DNA of 64,000 bases from assembly GCA_028280345.1 (NCBI GenBank), contig JANQLY010000005.1, positions 303,427 through 367,426 of the forward strand, written 5' to 3'. The stretch is from Pseudomonadales bacterium. GTDB taxonomy: Bacteria > Pseudomonadota > Gammaproteobacteria > Pseudomonadales > UBA7239. Below, piece after piece: positions 47,076 through 57,800 of this stretch. The position numbers and the translations under genes are program-made. The number at the start of each line of letters is the position of its first letter. The first letter of the stretch is position 1. The notes below the pieces were generated by a model. It had not been told where the DNA came from. It ran no database searches and saw only the letters and a list, made by a program, of their open reading frames with translations.

Positions 47076-48013
47076 TGATCAAGGCAGGTAGTCGCTATCA
47101 GAAGTTTTCTACTGCTAGTGCAGATTCGGTGCTAACCATTGGTCGTGCCTATAGCAACGATATTATCGTTTCAGATCCCTATGTGGCTGCGCAGGAAGCG
47201 GAACTGTACTGGCAAGAGGGTGCCTGGTACCTGCGCACGCTTGATAACACCAACCCGGTGCTACTAAATAGCTATGAGTTGGAGAACGGGCAGGGTCGTT
47301 TGCAATCCGGTGATGAAATTGCCCTCGGCAAATCCCGTATCCAGGTGTTTGCCGAGAATCACGCTGTTGAGCCGGCCAGAGAGTTTACGCTTGCAAACTG
47401 GTTGTCGCAGCACCGCTTTAAGCCGTTGTTATCTTTTGCAATGTTGGCAGTACTATTTTTAAGCTATGCCGGTATAGCGAGCTTGTCTGTTTATGAAAAA
47501 ATGGAAACGGGTAAGGTGTTTGCTGAAGCCTTGTGGTTTCCGGTTTTGGCGTTGGTCTGGGCAGGACTCTGGTCATTGACCGGGCGCTTTTTACGCCATC
47601 AACACTATTTCTTTTCCCATCTGTTTTTTACGGCGTTGTTATTAACACTAATGGAAGTGCTCTCCGGTTTGCCAGGCTATATCAACTTTATGTTTTCCAT
47701 CGGTATGTCGGTCATTGTACTGTACTGGATTATTTCGGGTATTTTGTTTGGCGTGCTGCTGAGTTTTAACCTGAGTCTGGCGAGTAACCTGAAAAACACG
47801 CTGCGCAAAGGCTTGCTGATCAGTGCCTGCATCATGGGTCTATTTGCTGCTATCAACTATTTTGAAAAAGACGATTATAGCAACCGGCCAACCTTTGCTG
47901 TGTCAATCAAATCGCCCCCGGCACCGGTGTTTAATGTCGCGAGTATTGATGAGTATGTGAGTAGTTACGACGAGTTGTTTGATAAACTTGCGAAAGAGGA
48001 AATCGATCAATAA
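47063..48013 (+). CDS. FHA-domain membrane protein
   Basis: N-terminal forkhead-associated domain (about residues 5-95; LTIGRAYSNDIIVSDPYVAAQEAEL and a late GDEIALGKSRIQVF), normally binding phosphothreonine, although the canonical GR-x-SN-x-I and SxxH features are only partly kept (GRAYSNDI kept, SPxVAAQEAEL lacks the His). Five or so transmembrane helices follow (about 116-265) and a short C-terminal tail. Start overlaps the protease gene by 13 bp; the two are translationally coupled and probably work together at the membrane. Confidence 0.83.
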   Translation: METIVIKAGSRYQKFSTASADSVLTIGRAYSNDIIVSDPYVAAQEAELYWQEGAWYLRTLDNTNPVLLNSYELENGQGRLQSGDEIALGKSRIQVFAENHAVEPAREFTLANWLSQHRFKPLLSFAMLAVLFLSYAGIASLSVYEKMETGKVFAEALWFPVLALVWAGLWSLTGRFLRHQHYFFSHLFFTALLLTLMEVLSGLPGYINFMFSIGMSVIVLYWIISGILFGVLLSFNLSLASNLKNTLRKGLLISACIMGLFAAINYFEKDDYSNRPTFAVSIKSPPAPVFNVASIDEYVSSYDELFDKLAKEEIDQ

Positions 48014-48016
48014 AAA

Positions 48017-48030
48017 GGCAATCCATTGCC
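48017..48030 (+). terminator. Possible terminator after the FHA gene
   Basis: GGCAAT, CC, ATTGCC hairpin directly after the FHA stop, with a preceding A5 and following GTCCTTTTAT. Short stem and interrupted T-run make it only a moderate candidate. Confidence 0.4.
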
Positions 48031-48093
48031 GTCCTTTTATCACTATAAAGTGAGTCCACAGTCGCACAGAGCGGCGCCTGCAAAGAGTCATGT

Positions 48094-48663
48094 CTAAAGT
48101 GCAGCACCCTGTTTATGAAACAGTTTGTCGCCGGTTGAAAAATGAATTTTCTCAATCAGTGCCTGACCATTCAGACTGACAAAACTGACATCGGCCCGCA
48201 CCAGAATTGATTTGCCCTGTTCACCTTTGGTTAAAAATAACGCTTCGCGAATCGTGGCGTGACACCCGTCTGCGGAGATCTCGATATGCTCCGCATCGAT
48301 TTCGTACATATATCCCGGGTAGTGAATATTCTCGCGCCGGGAAGTAAAGGCCTGAATCATGGCAATTGGCGAACGTACGGTATGCGGTTCGTCAGCGAGA
48401 AATGTTAGCTCAACCACGGCGGTGTCAGTGAAGTAACTGTATACCTGCTCCAACTGCCGGTTTGCAAAGGAGGTGTGAATATCGCGCAATACGGTTTGCA
48501 GCGACTCCGAAGTGAGCGGTACAGCGGCAGGTTCGGTTTTGGCAACAGCTGTGCTCATAAAAGCTGTGTTTATAAAAGCAATGTGCAGAAATAGCGACAG
48601 AATAAAATAGCCTGGCAAGGTGCCAGAGCGGTTAAGGCGGGTACAGGAAAAAGGCAGATTCAT
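48094..48663 (-). CDS. Secreted NTF2-like protein of unknown function
   Basis: Signal sequence (hydrophobic stretch about 18-37) followed by a SnoaL/NTF2-like fold pattern: LRDIHTSFANRQLEQVYSYFTDTAVVEL, and alternating strands at the C-terminus (HATIREALFLTKG, VRADVSFVSLNG). The ATG at 48663 is selected because CCGGAGG precedes it by eight bases; the open frame extends to 48786 without another good site. 189 aa. No catalytic residues are recognised. Confidence 0.72.
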   Translation of the reverse strand: MNLPFSCTRLNRSGTLPGYFILSLFLHIAFINTAFMSTAVAKTEPAAVPLTSESLQTVLRDIHTSFANRQLEQVYSYFTDTAVVELTFLADEPHTVRSPIAMIQAFTSRRENIHYPGYMYEIDAEHIEISADGCHATIREALFLTKGEQGKSILVRADVSFVSLNGQALIEKIHFSTGDKLFHKQGAAL

Positions 48664-48902
48664 AACGGGCCTCCGGGGTTTTTGATACAGCAGGTTCGTT
48701 ACAGTCAGGGGCGTAGTACTCCTATATGCTGCCCAGTCTATGGGAAACTGGCTGAATGGAAGCTGAACAGACCCTTTTACAGGCAAAAGACAATAGGTGA
48801 AAAGAAGCGACTAAAACGCGGCAAAGGGTTTGTTTTCCATGGGCGCAGGCCCGATAATAAAAGCTCCCCATGCTTTGACAGGTGACAGCAGTCTTGACAC
48901 TT

Positions 48903-49523
48903 ATGGAAAAAAAACCGATAAAAATCCTTGGCTTATGCATGATTTTGCTGAGCGTGCTGGCGCAAGCGCGGGATCTCGGCACTGTTAATGGCTGCAAGGT
49001 TGAATACTACGCCAACTGTGCCAATGCAGACCTGTCGAATCAGGATCTGTCGTTTATTGATGTGGCCGATGCAGATTTCTCCGGTGTTAATTTTGAAAAC
49101 TCCGACCTGGGCGGTACCACGCTGCGTGGTACCGATTTGACTGGCGCCAATATGAAAAACGTCGATCTAATGGGTGCGGACCTTGTCGGGTCAGATTTCG
49201 GCAAAACGGATCTTAGCAATGCCAATATGATCGGCGCTGACCTCAGTGGAGCCTATCTGGCCCATGCCAATCTGGCCGGGGCCAGCCTTTTTCAGGCCGA
49301 CCTGAGTTCGGTTGATTTTCAATTTGCGAACCTTACCGGTGCGGATTTGCGTAACACCAAAGTCAGCGACATTACCTGGAACCAGACGATCTGCATGGAC
49401 GGCCACCTCAGTGATGACCATGTCAACGGGGATTGCTTCGAACCGCTGCAGGAGGGCAAGGGGGCTGGTCATACCGATACCGCAGCACCTGCACCCGCGT
49501 CCACACCTCCGACGACGCAGTAA
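48903..49523 (+). CDS. Secreted pentapeptide-repeat protein
   Basis: Signal peptide (about residues 1-23, SVLAQA) followed by an N-terminal Cys-containing segment and about 20 consecutive A(D/N)LxX pentapeptides (for example ADLSN, VDFSG, SDLGG, TDLTG, ANMKN, ADLVG), forming a right-handed quadrilateral beta-helix. The C-terminus is a disordered Pro/Ala/Thr tail after a short Cys-containing cap. ATG 48903 is chosen over the in-frame GTG 48882. Function unknown; periplasmic pentapeptide proteins are poorly characterised. Confidence 0.85.
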   Translation: MEKKPIKILGLCMILLSVLAQARDLGTVNGCKVEYYANCANADLSNQDLSFIDVADADFSGVNFENSDLGGTTLRGTDLTGANMKNVDLMGADLVGSDFGKTDLSNANMIGADLSGAYLAHANLAGASLFQADLSSVDFQFANLTGADLRNTKVSDITWNQTICMDGHLSDDHVNGDCFEPLQEGKGAGHTDTAAPAPASTPPTTQ

Positions 49524-49529
49524 CAAAGC

Positions 49530-49557
49530 CTTGAATCACTGGCCTTTGCCCCCATTT
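49530..49557 (+). promoter_or_regulatory. Sigma-32 promoter of clpB
   Basis: CTTGAA at 49530-49535, 14-bp spacer, CCCCATTT at 49550-49557: an exact match to the heat-shock consensus in both boxes. It begins 7 bp after the pentapeptide gene stop and lies about 42-69 bp before the clpB start at 49599. Confidence 0.92.
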
Positions 49558-49598
49558 AAAGGGGTGAATTGAATAAAAACCCTGACGGGGAACCTATT

Positions 49599-52238
49599 AT
49601 GCGCATGGATCGATTAACCAATCAGCTGCAACTGGCGATTTCCGATGCCCAGTCCATTGCGGTTGGCAAAGATCACCTCGAAATTGATAGCCTGCACCTG
49701 TTACAGGCGCTGCTCGATCAGCAGCCGAATACCGTCAGGCCATTGCTGCGCCAGGCAGGTTACGACCTCGCCGCGTTACAAGAGGCACTTGCACAACAAA
49801 TCGATACCTTGCCCGCCGTAGGTAATCCCACCGGCGATGTACATATGTCCCAGGAGCTTGGCCGGCTGTTAAACCTGGCAGACAAACAGTCGCAGCAGCA
49901 GGGCGATAAATTTATTTCCAGCGAAACCGTGCTATTGGCTGCGGTCTCGGACAACGGCAAACTTGGTGCGCTGTTAAATCAATTCGGTGTGGCGAGTAAT
50001 CTCGCCGAAACCGTGTCGGAAATGCGCGGCGGAGAAACCGTCGATGATCAGGATGCGGAGTCGCAGCGCCAGGCGCTGGAAAAATACACCGTGGATCTCA
50101 CCAGTCGTGCAGAAATGGGCAAGCTCGATCCGGTGATCGGTCGCGATGACGAAATTCGCCGTACGATTCAGGTGTTGCAACGTCGTACCAAAAACAATCC
50201 GGTACTGATCGGTGAACCCGGTGTCGGTAAAACCGCGATTGTCGAAGGACTGGCCCAGCGCATCGTCAACGGTGAAGTACCGGAAGGTTTGAAAAACAAA
50301 CGCTTGCTGTCGCTTGACCTCGGCTCACTGCTTGCCGGTGCCAAGTTCCGTGGTGAATTTGAAGAACGCCTCAAGTCAGTACTCAACGAGCTGTCGAAAC
50401 AGGAAGGTCAGATCATTCTGTTTATCGATGAACTGCACACCATGGTTGGCGCGGGCAAGGCTGAAGGTGCGATGGATGCAGGTAATATGTTAAAACCTGC
50501 GCTCGCACGCGGTGAGTTGCACTGCGTCGGTGCCACCACCCTGAACGAATACCGCGAATATATTGAAAAAGATGCAGCGCTTGAACGTCGCTTCCAGAAA
50601 GTGCTCGTCGACGAACCTACCGAAGAAGCGACGATTGCTATTCTGCGCGGTCTTAACGAGCGCTACGAAGTACACCACGGTGTCGACATTACCGACTCAG
50701 CCATTATCGCCGCTACCAAATTGTCGCAGCGTTATATCACTGACCGTCAACTGCCGGACAAAGCGATTGATTTGATCGACGAAGCGGCGAGCCGTATTCG
50801 TATGGAAATCGATTCCAAACCGGAACAGATGGATCGCCTGGAGCGCCGTCTGATTCAGTTAAAGATCGAACGTGAAGCACTGAAGAAAGATGAAACCGCT
50901 GTGGAGCGTTTGCAAAAAATCGAACAGGACATTGCAGAAGTTGAAAAAGACTATGCCGACCTCGAGGAAATCTGGAAAGCGGAAAAAGTTGCTGTACAGG
51001 GCAGCCACGATATTAAAAGTCATTTGGAACAGGCGCGCATTGATCTTGAAGCGGCGCGCCGTGCCGGTGACCTGACTAAAATGTCTGAGCTGCAATACGG
51101 TGTAATACCGGATCTGGAAAAGCAGCTTGAGGCTGCAGCGCAAACCGACATCACTGAAATGAAATTGCTGCGCAACAAAGTAACCGATGAAGAAATTGCA
51201 GAAGTGGTGTCGAAGTGGACCGGTATTCCTGTCAGCAAAATGCTCGAAGGTGAACGGGAAAAATTTCTGCGCATGGAAGACGTGTTACACGATCGTGTCA
51301 TTGGGCAAAAAGAAGCCGTGGTTGCCATTTCCAATGCAGTGCGCCGTTCCCGCGCCGGCTTATCCGACCCGAACCGCCCCAATGGTTCATTCCTGTTTCT
51401 CGGTCCCACCGGTGTGGGTAAAACAGAACTGTGTAAGGCGCTAGCTGATTTTCTGTTTGATACAGAAGACGCGATTGTACGTATCGATATGTCGGAGTTT
51501 ATGGAGAAACACTCTGTCTCCCGTTTGATCGGTGCGCCGCCCGGTTATGTCGGTCACGAAGAGGGGGGTTACCTCACCGAAGCGGTACGTCGTCGACCCT
51601 ATGCCGTCGTGCTGCTCGACGAAATCGAAAAAGCCCACGTTGATGTATTTAACATTCTGCTACAGGTACTTGATGATGGCCGACTCACCGATAGTCAGGG
51701 TCGCACCGTGGATTTTCGCAACACCGTGGTCGTGATGACGTCCAACCTCGGTTCCGATGCCATTCAGGATCTCGCCGAAGATAAATCCTACGACACCATA
51801 TCGTTTGATAACATTGAGATCGACGATTCCACACGCAACGAAAACCGCTACTCCGTGATGAAAGACCGGGTAATGGAAGTGGTTAAAGGTCATTTCCGCC
51901 CGGAATTTATCAACCGTATCGACGAAGCCGTGGTATTCCATCCGCTGGGCAAGGAAGAAGTGCGTGGTATTGCGGACATTCAGCTGCAACTACTGCGCAA
52001 TCGCCTCGTGGAGCAGGGCATGGACATTGAATTTTCCCCCGCAGTTGTCGATCAACTGGTCTCTATTGGCTTTGATCCGGTCTATGGTGCGCGCCCCTTA
52101 AAACGTGCGATTCAGAACTGGATTGAGAATCCGCTGGCCGAACAGGTATTAGCGGGCAAATTTAGCGACGGATGTCATATTAATGCGGATTTAGGGGCAG
52201 ACAATAAAATTATATTTGCTACACTTAACGAAGGCTGA
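49599..52238 (+). CDS. clpB: Chaperone ClpB (Hsp100 disaggregase)
   Basis: Two-ring AAA+ disaggregase acting with DnaK. N-terminal Clp_N repeat domain (about 1-145), NBD1 Walker [14 protein letters not shown] and Walker [12 protein letters not shown], the middle coiled-coil propeller (about 405-525), NBD2 Walker [15 protein letters not shown] and Walker [12 protein letters not shown], sensor-2 [10 protein letters not shown]. With ATG 49599 (MRMDRLTNQ) the protein is 879 aa, near the usual 857-865; the open frame starts earlier at 49569. A sigma-32 promoter lies immediately upstream. Confidence 0.97.
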   Translation: MRMDRLTNQLQLAISDAQSIAVGKDHLEIDSLHLLQALLDQQPNTVRPLLRQAGYDLAALQEALAQQIDTLPAVGNPTGDVHMSQELGRLLNLADKQSQQQGDKFISSETVLLAAVSDNGKLGALLNQFGVASNLAETVSEMRGGETVDDQDAESQRQALEKYTVDLTSRAEMGKLDPVIGRDDEIRRTIQVLQRRTKNNPVLIGEPGVGKTAIVEGLAQRIVNGEVPEGLKNKRLLSLDLGSLLAGAKFRGEFEERLKSVLNELSKQEGQIILFIDELHTMVGAGKAEGAMDAGNMLKPALARGELHCVGATTLNEYREYIEKDAALERRFQKVLVDEPTEEATIAILRGLNERYEVHHGVDITDSAIIAATKLSQRYITDRQLPDKAIDLIDEAASRIRMEIDSKPEQMDRLERRLIQLKIEREALKKDETAVERLQKIEQDIAEVEKDYADLEEIWKAEKVAVQGSHDIKSHLEQARIDLEAARRAGDLTKMSELQYGVIPDLEKQLEAAAQTDITEMKLLRNKVTDEEIAEVVSKWTGIPVSKMLEGEREKFLRMEDVLHDRVIGQKEAVVAISNAVRRSRAGLSDPNRPNGSFLFLGPTGVGKTELCKALADFLFDTEDAIVRIDMSEFMEKHSVSRLIGAPPGYVGHEEGGYLTEAVRRRPYAVVLLDEIEKAHVDVFNILLQVLDDGRLTDSQGRTVDFRNTVVVMTSNLGSDAIQDLAEDKSYDTISFDNIEIDDSTRNENRYSVMKDRVMEVVKGHFRPEFINRIDEAVVFHPLGKEEVRGIADIQLQLLRNRLVEQGMDIEFSPAVVDQLVSIGFDPVYGARPLKRAIQNWIENPLAEQVLAGKFSDGCHINADLGADNKIIFATLNEG

Positions 52239-52246
52239 TAAAACCA

Positions 52247-52417
52247 ATGACAAGGCTGGAGCACGCGAGTGCCATTATTACGAGCAGTATTATTGCAGGT
52301 ATCACCATCACAAGTACCGCGATTAAGAGTACCATTATTAAAAAATTTAAAAATAACAGTATTAACAACCTTGAAAGTATTAAAACAGCGAACAAAACCG
52401 AAAAACGTAGTACTTGA
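52247..52417 (+). CDS. Possible 56-aa leader ORF overlapping the DUF1329 gene
   Basis: ATG at 52247, stop at 52415-52417, in a different frame from the overlapping DUF1329 reading frame. The product is rich in Ile, Thr, Ser, Lys and Asn (ASAIITSSIIAGITITSTAI), unlike a normal enzyme. No clear ribosome-binding site. The DNA is AT-rich and low complexity (repeated ATTATTA and AGTACC). It may be a leader peptide or simply noncoding sequence. Confidence 0.25.
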   Translation: MTRLEHASAIITSSIIAGITITSTAIKSTIIKKFKNNSINNLESIKTANKTEKRST

Positions 52418-53903
52418 AAACCATGTACTTAAAAATAATGTATCTGAGAATAAGGCACCCGAAAAAAAAGTAGGATATTGCAAGCCCCGGCAACGCTTCG
52501 CAACCCATGCAGCAGTTCGGCGACCGCGTTGCGGTAATCTGCCCCGATGGTTGTTGAGTACGCTGCTGCTGTTTCTTCTAACTGATGCTGTATTTGCCAA
52601 CGTTTCGGCGGAACAGGCGCACCGCCTCGGTACCGAATTGACACCAATGGGGGCAAACCCTGCTGGCAATGAAACGGGCCAGATACCTCCCTACACTGGC
52701 AAAATCCTCGGTGTACCGGACTGGGTAGACTATGAAGGCACGGGCACGTTTTATCCAAATCCCTATCCTGATGAGAAACCACTGTTTGTTATCGATAGCA
52801 GTAACGTACATCGACACCGGGAACAACTCACCACGGGTATGTTGGAGATGTTTCGTCTTTATCCGGATACCTTTCGCATGCCGATCTATCCGAGCAAACG
52901 CGATACACGCTATAGCGATTTTATTCACCGCAATACGCGCATCAATGCGATGAATGCAGAACTCGTAGAAGACGGCAGCGGTGTGGTGAATGTGTTTGGA
53001 GGTATACCGTTTCCAATTCCACAAAACGGCGAAGAGCTTGCGTTTAATAATCAATATGCACCCAATACCTACGCGACTCGCGGTGAAATTGCCGTGGCCA
53101 CGGTTTATAACAATGGCACCCGCTCACTCACCACGCGCATCGAAGATCGTTATTTTGAATTCTTTGATCCGGAGGTTGAGCGTCACGCCTACTCCGACCT
53201 TGCAGCCCGGGTGATGATTCTCACCACTTCACCCGCCAGAGAAAAAGGCAAGGTGATACTCGTTCATGAATACAGCAACCTGACGAAAAGTCCGCGCAAT
53301 GCCTGGCAATACCTGCCGGGCACACGCCGTGTACGCCGTGCGCCAACTATCTCCTACGACTATCCCGATGGCCCGGGAGGTTTGCGCACCGTTGACGATG
53401 CCTTGATTTTTAACGGTGCAACTGATCGCTTTACCTGGAAAATGGAAGGTGTGCGTGAGTTATATGTGCCTTACAACAACAATCTGCTTGATGACCCGGA
53501 TTTAAGCTACGACGATATCCTTGGTCTGTATCATATCAACCCCGATGTGATGCGTTACGAATTACACCGTTGTTGGGTCGTGGTTGGTGAATTGAAAAGA
53601 GGCAAGCGCCATATCTACAGCAAGCGCCGTATGTATGTAGACGAGGACAGCTGGGCGGGCTTGCTCGCCGAAAACTATGATCGCAGCGGTCAATTGATGC
53701 GTGCCAATATGCGCACCATGGTCAATCTTTACGATATGCCAGGTATGGGGCCACGGGTAGAGATCTATCACGACTTGCAAAAGCAGGCCTACCAGGCGGT
53801 TAATCTGATTAACGAGGAAAAAGGTCCACCAAAAGTGGTCGGTAATATCTGGGATGCCAGCTATTTCACGCCGGCCAACCTGCGAAAACTTGGACGCCGT
53901 TAA
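52269..53903 (+). CDS. DUF1329 periplasmic/outer-membrane-associated protein
   Basis: Mature part (from about residue 112) has the DUF1329 hallmarks: VSAEQAHRLGTELTPMGANPAGN near the start, PYTGKI, and later LPGTRRVRRAPTISYDYPDGPGGLRTVDD and DRFTWKMEGVRELYVPY. A typical signal peptide (PRWLLSTLLLFLLTDAVFA) is encoded about 90 codons into the open frame but has no ATG, GTG or TTG close by in frame, so the start is unresolved; GTG 52269 is the only standard start and gives an odd Val/Lys/Asn-rich leader. The family is often linked to lipid or aromatic-compound handling and sits beside RND transporters in other genomes. Confidence 0.82.
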   Translation: MPLLRAVLLQVSPSQVPRLRVPLLKNLKITVLTTLKVLKQRTKPKNVVLENHVLKNNVSENKAPEKKVGYCKPRQRFATHAAVRRPRCGNLPRWLLSTLLLFLLTDAVFANVSAEQAHRLGTELTPMGANPAGNETGQIPPYTGKILGVPDWVDYEGTGTFYPNPYPDEKPLFVIDSSNVHRHREQLTTGMLEMFRLYPDTFRMPIYPSKRDTRYSDFIHRNTRINAMNAELVEDGSGVVNVFGGIPFPIPQNGEELAFNNQYAPNTYATRGEIAVATVYNNGTRSLTTRIEDRYFEFFDPEVERHAYSDLAARVMILTTSPAREKGKVILVHEYSNLTKSPRNAWQYLPGTRRVRRAPTISYDYPDGPGGLRTVDDALIFNGATDRFTWKMEGVRELYVPYNNNLLDDPDLSYDDILGLYHINPDVMRYELHRCWVVVGELKRGKRHIYSKRRMYVDEDSWAGLLAENYDRSGQLMRANMRTMVNLYDMPGMGPRVEIYHDLQKQAYQAVNLINEEKGPPKVVGNIWDASYFTPANLRKLGRR

Positions 53904-54306
53904 CACTTTTAACACTCAAAGCAAATAAATTACCTATCTTATCTATCAATAAAAATTTTTATTGATCAAATACTTATTGAAAAATCTTCAAGCGTTTTTG
54001 ATTTTAGCTATCCATATAAATACTTGTTATTGAAAAAACACTTTGTTTTAATCAGCCCATTAGCCAAATATTTAGCCATTAATCAATCAGGGATGTTTAA
54101 AGCAGTGTCGAGAAGGGAGGCTTGAATGTATTTGAATGTAGTAGATGTCATTTAAAAACTGACGAATAATTGATAGCTGTTTACCAGATTTAACAGGTTA
54201 TTGAATCAATAAATTCAAACCACTGGCAACAGTGATGCTGTTTCGAGTAGCAGCTTTAAATGATCGTAGAGATGTAAAGATGTAAAAAGTGCGGAGGTAC
54301 AGCACA
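53904..54306. other. AT-rich gene-free spacer
   Basis: About 400 bp without a credible reading frame between DUF1329 and the gene at 54307. It is markedly AT-rich and contains a 22-bp perfect AT palindrome at 53945-53966 (ATCAATAAAAA and its complement). It marks the boundary between normal chromosomal genes and the RHS locus. I recognise no RNA gene here. Confidence 0.6.
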
Positions 54307-54768
54307 ATGAAGAATAAATTAGTAAGGATTAGCGCAGTTATTGCCTGTTTAGGCGTATTTATCACCGTTATTTTGTGGCAGCAAGGCCGCACGCTGGATC
54401 GCGAAACCCGCGATTATGTGGCAACGGCGCTACCACAGCTGATGATATTGGCGGCTAATCAACCGCAGCACCTGTCGGCATTTCTTGCCGAATCCACAGT
54501 CGATGAACAATCCCGCCTGGAAATCTCCCGCAGTCTTGCGCACTTGCATCGCGAGCGCGCCGGGGAATTCAAAAGCCTGTCAAAACTTGGCGGTGAAGGG
54601 TATGCGGTGGTGAGCCTTGCCGGTCAGGGGGTGCAGCGCGGTGGTTTTTACAGTGCTGAAATACGTTTTAGTGAGGCTGTGAAACAGGTTTATATCGAAG
54701 TTGTACAGGTCGATAACAGCTATAAGCTCAAGGCGCTGTCTTTGCAAAATCAGGTTCTTGATAGCTGA
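54307..54768 (+). CDS. Single-pass membrane protein upstream of the RHS genes
   Basis: N-terminal membrane anchor or signal (residues 5-26, ISAVIACLGVFITVILW) followed by a 125-aa extracytoplasmic domain of mixed helix and strand (SRLEISRSLAHLHRERAGEF, GFYSAEIRFSEAVKQVYIEVV). No recognised family. GGAGG at 54292-54296 supports ATG 54307. It lies 69 bp before rhsA on the same strand and may be part of that operon, possibly an assembly or export partner; this is inference from position only. Confidence 0.65.
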   Translation: MKNKLVRISAVIACLGVFITVILWQQGRTLDRETRDYVATALPQLMILAANQPQHLSAFLAESTVDEQSRLEISRSLAHLHRERAGEFKSLSKLGGEGYAVVSLAGQGVQRGGFYSAEIRFSEAVKQVYIEVVQVDNSYKLKALSLQNQVLDS

Positions 54769-54837
54769 ACAATAAATTTTAATTTTTTGCCAGCATTATC
54801 TGGCTTTAATAAATGATAAAAATTACGGGTGTGTATT

Positions 54838-57800
54838 ATGTTTAATTATCGCTTACTAAAAAATACCGGATTATCTCTGTTTATAACTGGACTGGCAGTC
54901 ACATTGACAGGCGTTATGCCGTTACAGACGTGGGCTTCCGCCAGTTCTGTATCGCCTGTCCAGCAGTCGGCAACAATAACGACAATGACAAGCGAACAAG
55001 AGCAGGCAAACGCTGTAAAGCCGACACTGCTATTTATTCCTGGTCTTGGAGAGCCAATGGTTGCCACAGGCCCATCGAGCCCGGAAGACATGCAACAGGT
55101 ACGCGATCTGGTCACGGCTTTTTTTGCGCTGGACGATGTGACAGATACCCGCCTTATCGACGACTACTTTGCGCAGCACCCTGAATCGGTGTGGCAGGTA
55201 GGCTTGTTAACCAACCTGGGTGGGCATTACTACAATAACGGCGCATTCTCCCAAGCCATAGATGCGTGGGAGCAAGCCTGGCAACTGGGCCAATCATCAA
55301 GCGGCAAGCTGGAAATGAAACAGGCCAATCGCGCGTTTGCCGAACTGGTGCGCATGCATGCGAAACTCGGTCATGCCGATAGGCTTGAACAGCTATTGTT
55401 AGTGGAAGGCCGCGATCGCGATATTAGCGGTTCGGCCTTGCAGTTTGTGCGCGGGGCCCACGAAGGGTTGGCTGCGATGAGATTGAATCCGGGAGTGGCC
55501 TACCTATGTGGCCCGGCAGCATTAAGTAACGTGTTGTACTCCATGGATCCGGAGCATCAGGGGCTTGGCTTTTTGGCCGGACTACGCTCCGGCCCGAATG
55601 GCTTTAATTTACAGCAGGTGAATGATATTGCCGGTGAAGCAGGTATGGACTATCGCATGGCGAAACGCGAACCCGGCGCAGCAATACCGGTGCCGTCTGT
55701 GGTGCACTGGAATGTCAATCACTATGCTGCCATCGTTGACGAACACGAAGGCAATTATCATATCAAGGATCCCACCTTTGGCCGTGATCTCTGGGTTTCT
55801 GAAAAGGTGCTTGAGCAGGAGGCCAGTGGCTATTTTGTGGTACCCGTCGAGATGGTGGGCGAGCAGGGCTGGCAGGTTGTCGCCAGCGCTGAGGCAGAAA
55901 GTATTTATGGTCGCGGTTTACCGAGTAACAGTGACGATAACGGCACAACACCTTGCGATGATACCAGTGGCGGAAGTGGTGCTGATGGGGAACCGGGTAT
56001 GCCAGTCTACAGGGCGCATTCGATGCTGGTTAGCCTCAATATTGTGGATACGCCGGTAGACTATACGCCGCCGTATGGCCCGAAAGTTAATAACACCCTG
56101 GTCTATAACCAGCGTGAGTCTAATCAACCGGGTATTTTTCCCTATGTGAATCTCGGTAGTCGCTGGACTGCCCACTGGATTTCCTTTATCCTGGATAATC
56201 CGGATCAATATAATGCCGACGTCAAACGTATTACGGGCGGTGGCGGTGCCGAGATACAGGACTACGATACCTGGGTTCTTAATAGCAGTACGGGTGAACA
56301 TGAACGTTTCTACCTGGCGGAAGCTTGTAATGGTTCAAAACTGGTTAGAACACAGAACTCGCCGCCGATTTATGAGCGTACGCTTGCCGATGGTTCAATA
56401 GAAATATTCAGCTATGATGATGGTGCGGTGTCTCCGGCTACAGAGAGAAGGGTGTTTCTTACCTCGCGTACCGACCCCTTTGGTCATACCATCAATTTCA
56501 CCTATGAAACGATTACCGACACTGGCGGCAGTGATTATATACGTTTGAAGAAAATTACCGATGCGCTCGGGCAGGATACAACCTTGACTTATCGCTCCGA
56601 CGACCCGGATGTATTGCCAGATGCATTGCAAGTCAGTGTGATTACCGACCCGTTTAGTCGCACGGCACAAGTTGGCTATGACAGTAACGACCAGGTGAAT
56701 TCGATCACCGATGCGGCAGGAATCGTGTCCACCTTTACCTACAGCGGTACCAGCGATTTTATCGACAGTATGACCACACCCTATGGCACCAGCACATTTG
56801 ATTATGGTGATGGACAAACTACCAAGGTTAAAGGCTATGCCGATGGGCGCTGGCTGGAAATGACAGATCCGGAAGGTGAAACCGAGCGACTGCAGTTTAT
56901 TAATAGTGGCTCAAATCACAATATTCCAACCTTTCCAGCATCACCGCTCCCGCCGGTAGCAGATATGTATATTTTTGATCGTTACCGCCTTGGTCATCAG
57001 CATGGTCCAATGAACCATGGTCGCAATACCCTCTACTGGGATCAGGAGGCTCACAAGGAGTATGAAGCCTATTACGATATTCACCAGGCGGTGGATTACC
57101 AAACAGCTGTGGTTAAACACTGGCTACATAATCCCTATAACAATGGCTCATTAGGTACCGGGCGCTATCTGGAAAGTATTAAAAAGCCCAACGAAAACCG
57201 GGTCTGGTTTAACTATCCGGGTCAAAGCGATGATCAAGAGGCCGGTGGAATGGCAGATATCCACAAGCCTTCGAAAATAGGTCGAGTACTTGATGATGGT
57301 ACGACCACGCAGATCAAGGAATTCACTTACAACGATAAAACCAGAATCACCTGCCGGGTAAACGGCGAAGGCGATACGTTTGCCTATGAGTACTTCAGCA
57401 ACGACATTGATCTGCAATATGTTAAGCGCCGCAATGATGGCATCCGTGGTTGTACCGCAGCGGCAGTACCTACCGGCTCGGAAACCCAGGCAGAAGCAGA
57501 GGAGCGCGCGTGGGATACCGTGGCCGAGTACGCGTACTACCCGGAAACCACCTACAGCATGAATCATCTGGTCGAAACCTATACTGACGGTGAGGGCAAC
57601 GAAACCGACTTTACCTACAACAACGAGGGGCAAGTAAAAACCGTGACCAATGCACTTGGCCAGGAGACCGAGTACAACTACGACAACGATGGTTACCTGC
57701 TCAATATCAAGGACAAGGAAAACCTGATTACACTGATCACCTTTACCTACGATAGCGCCGGGCGTATTGCAACAGCCACCAATGCCGCCGGTTATGTCGA

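Noticed and set aside
53945..53966. 22-bp AT palindrome as a terminator or operator
   Set aside because: Consists almost only of A and T with no GC stem, in AT-rich DNA; too weak to assign a role.
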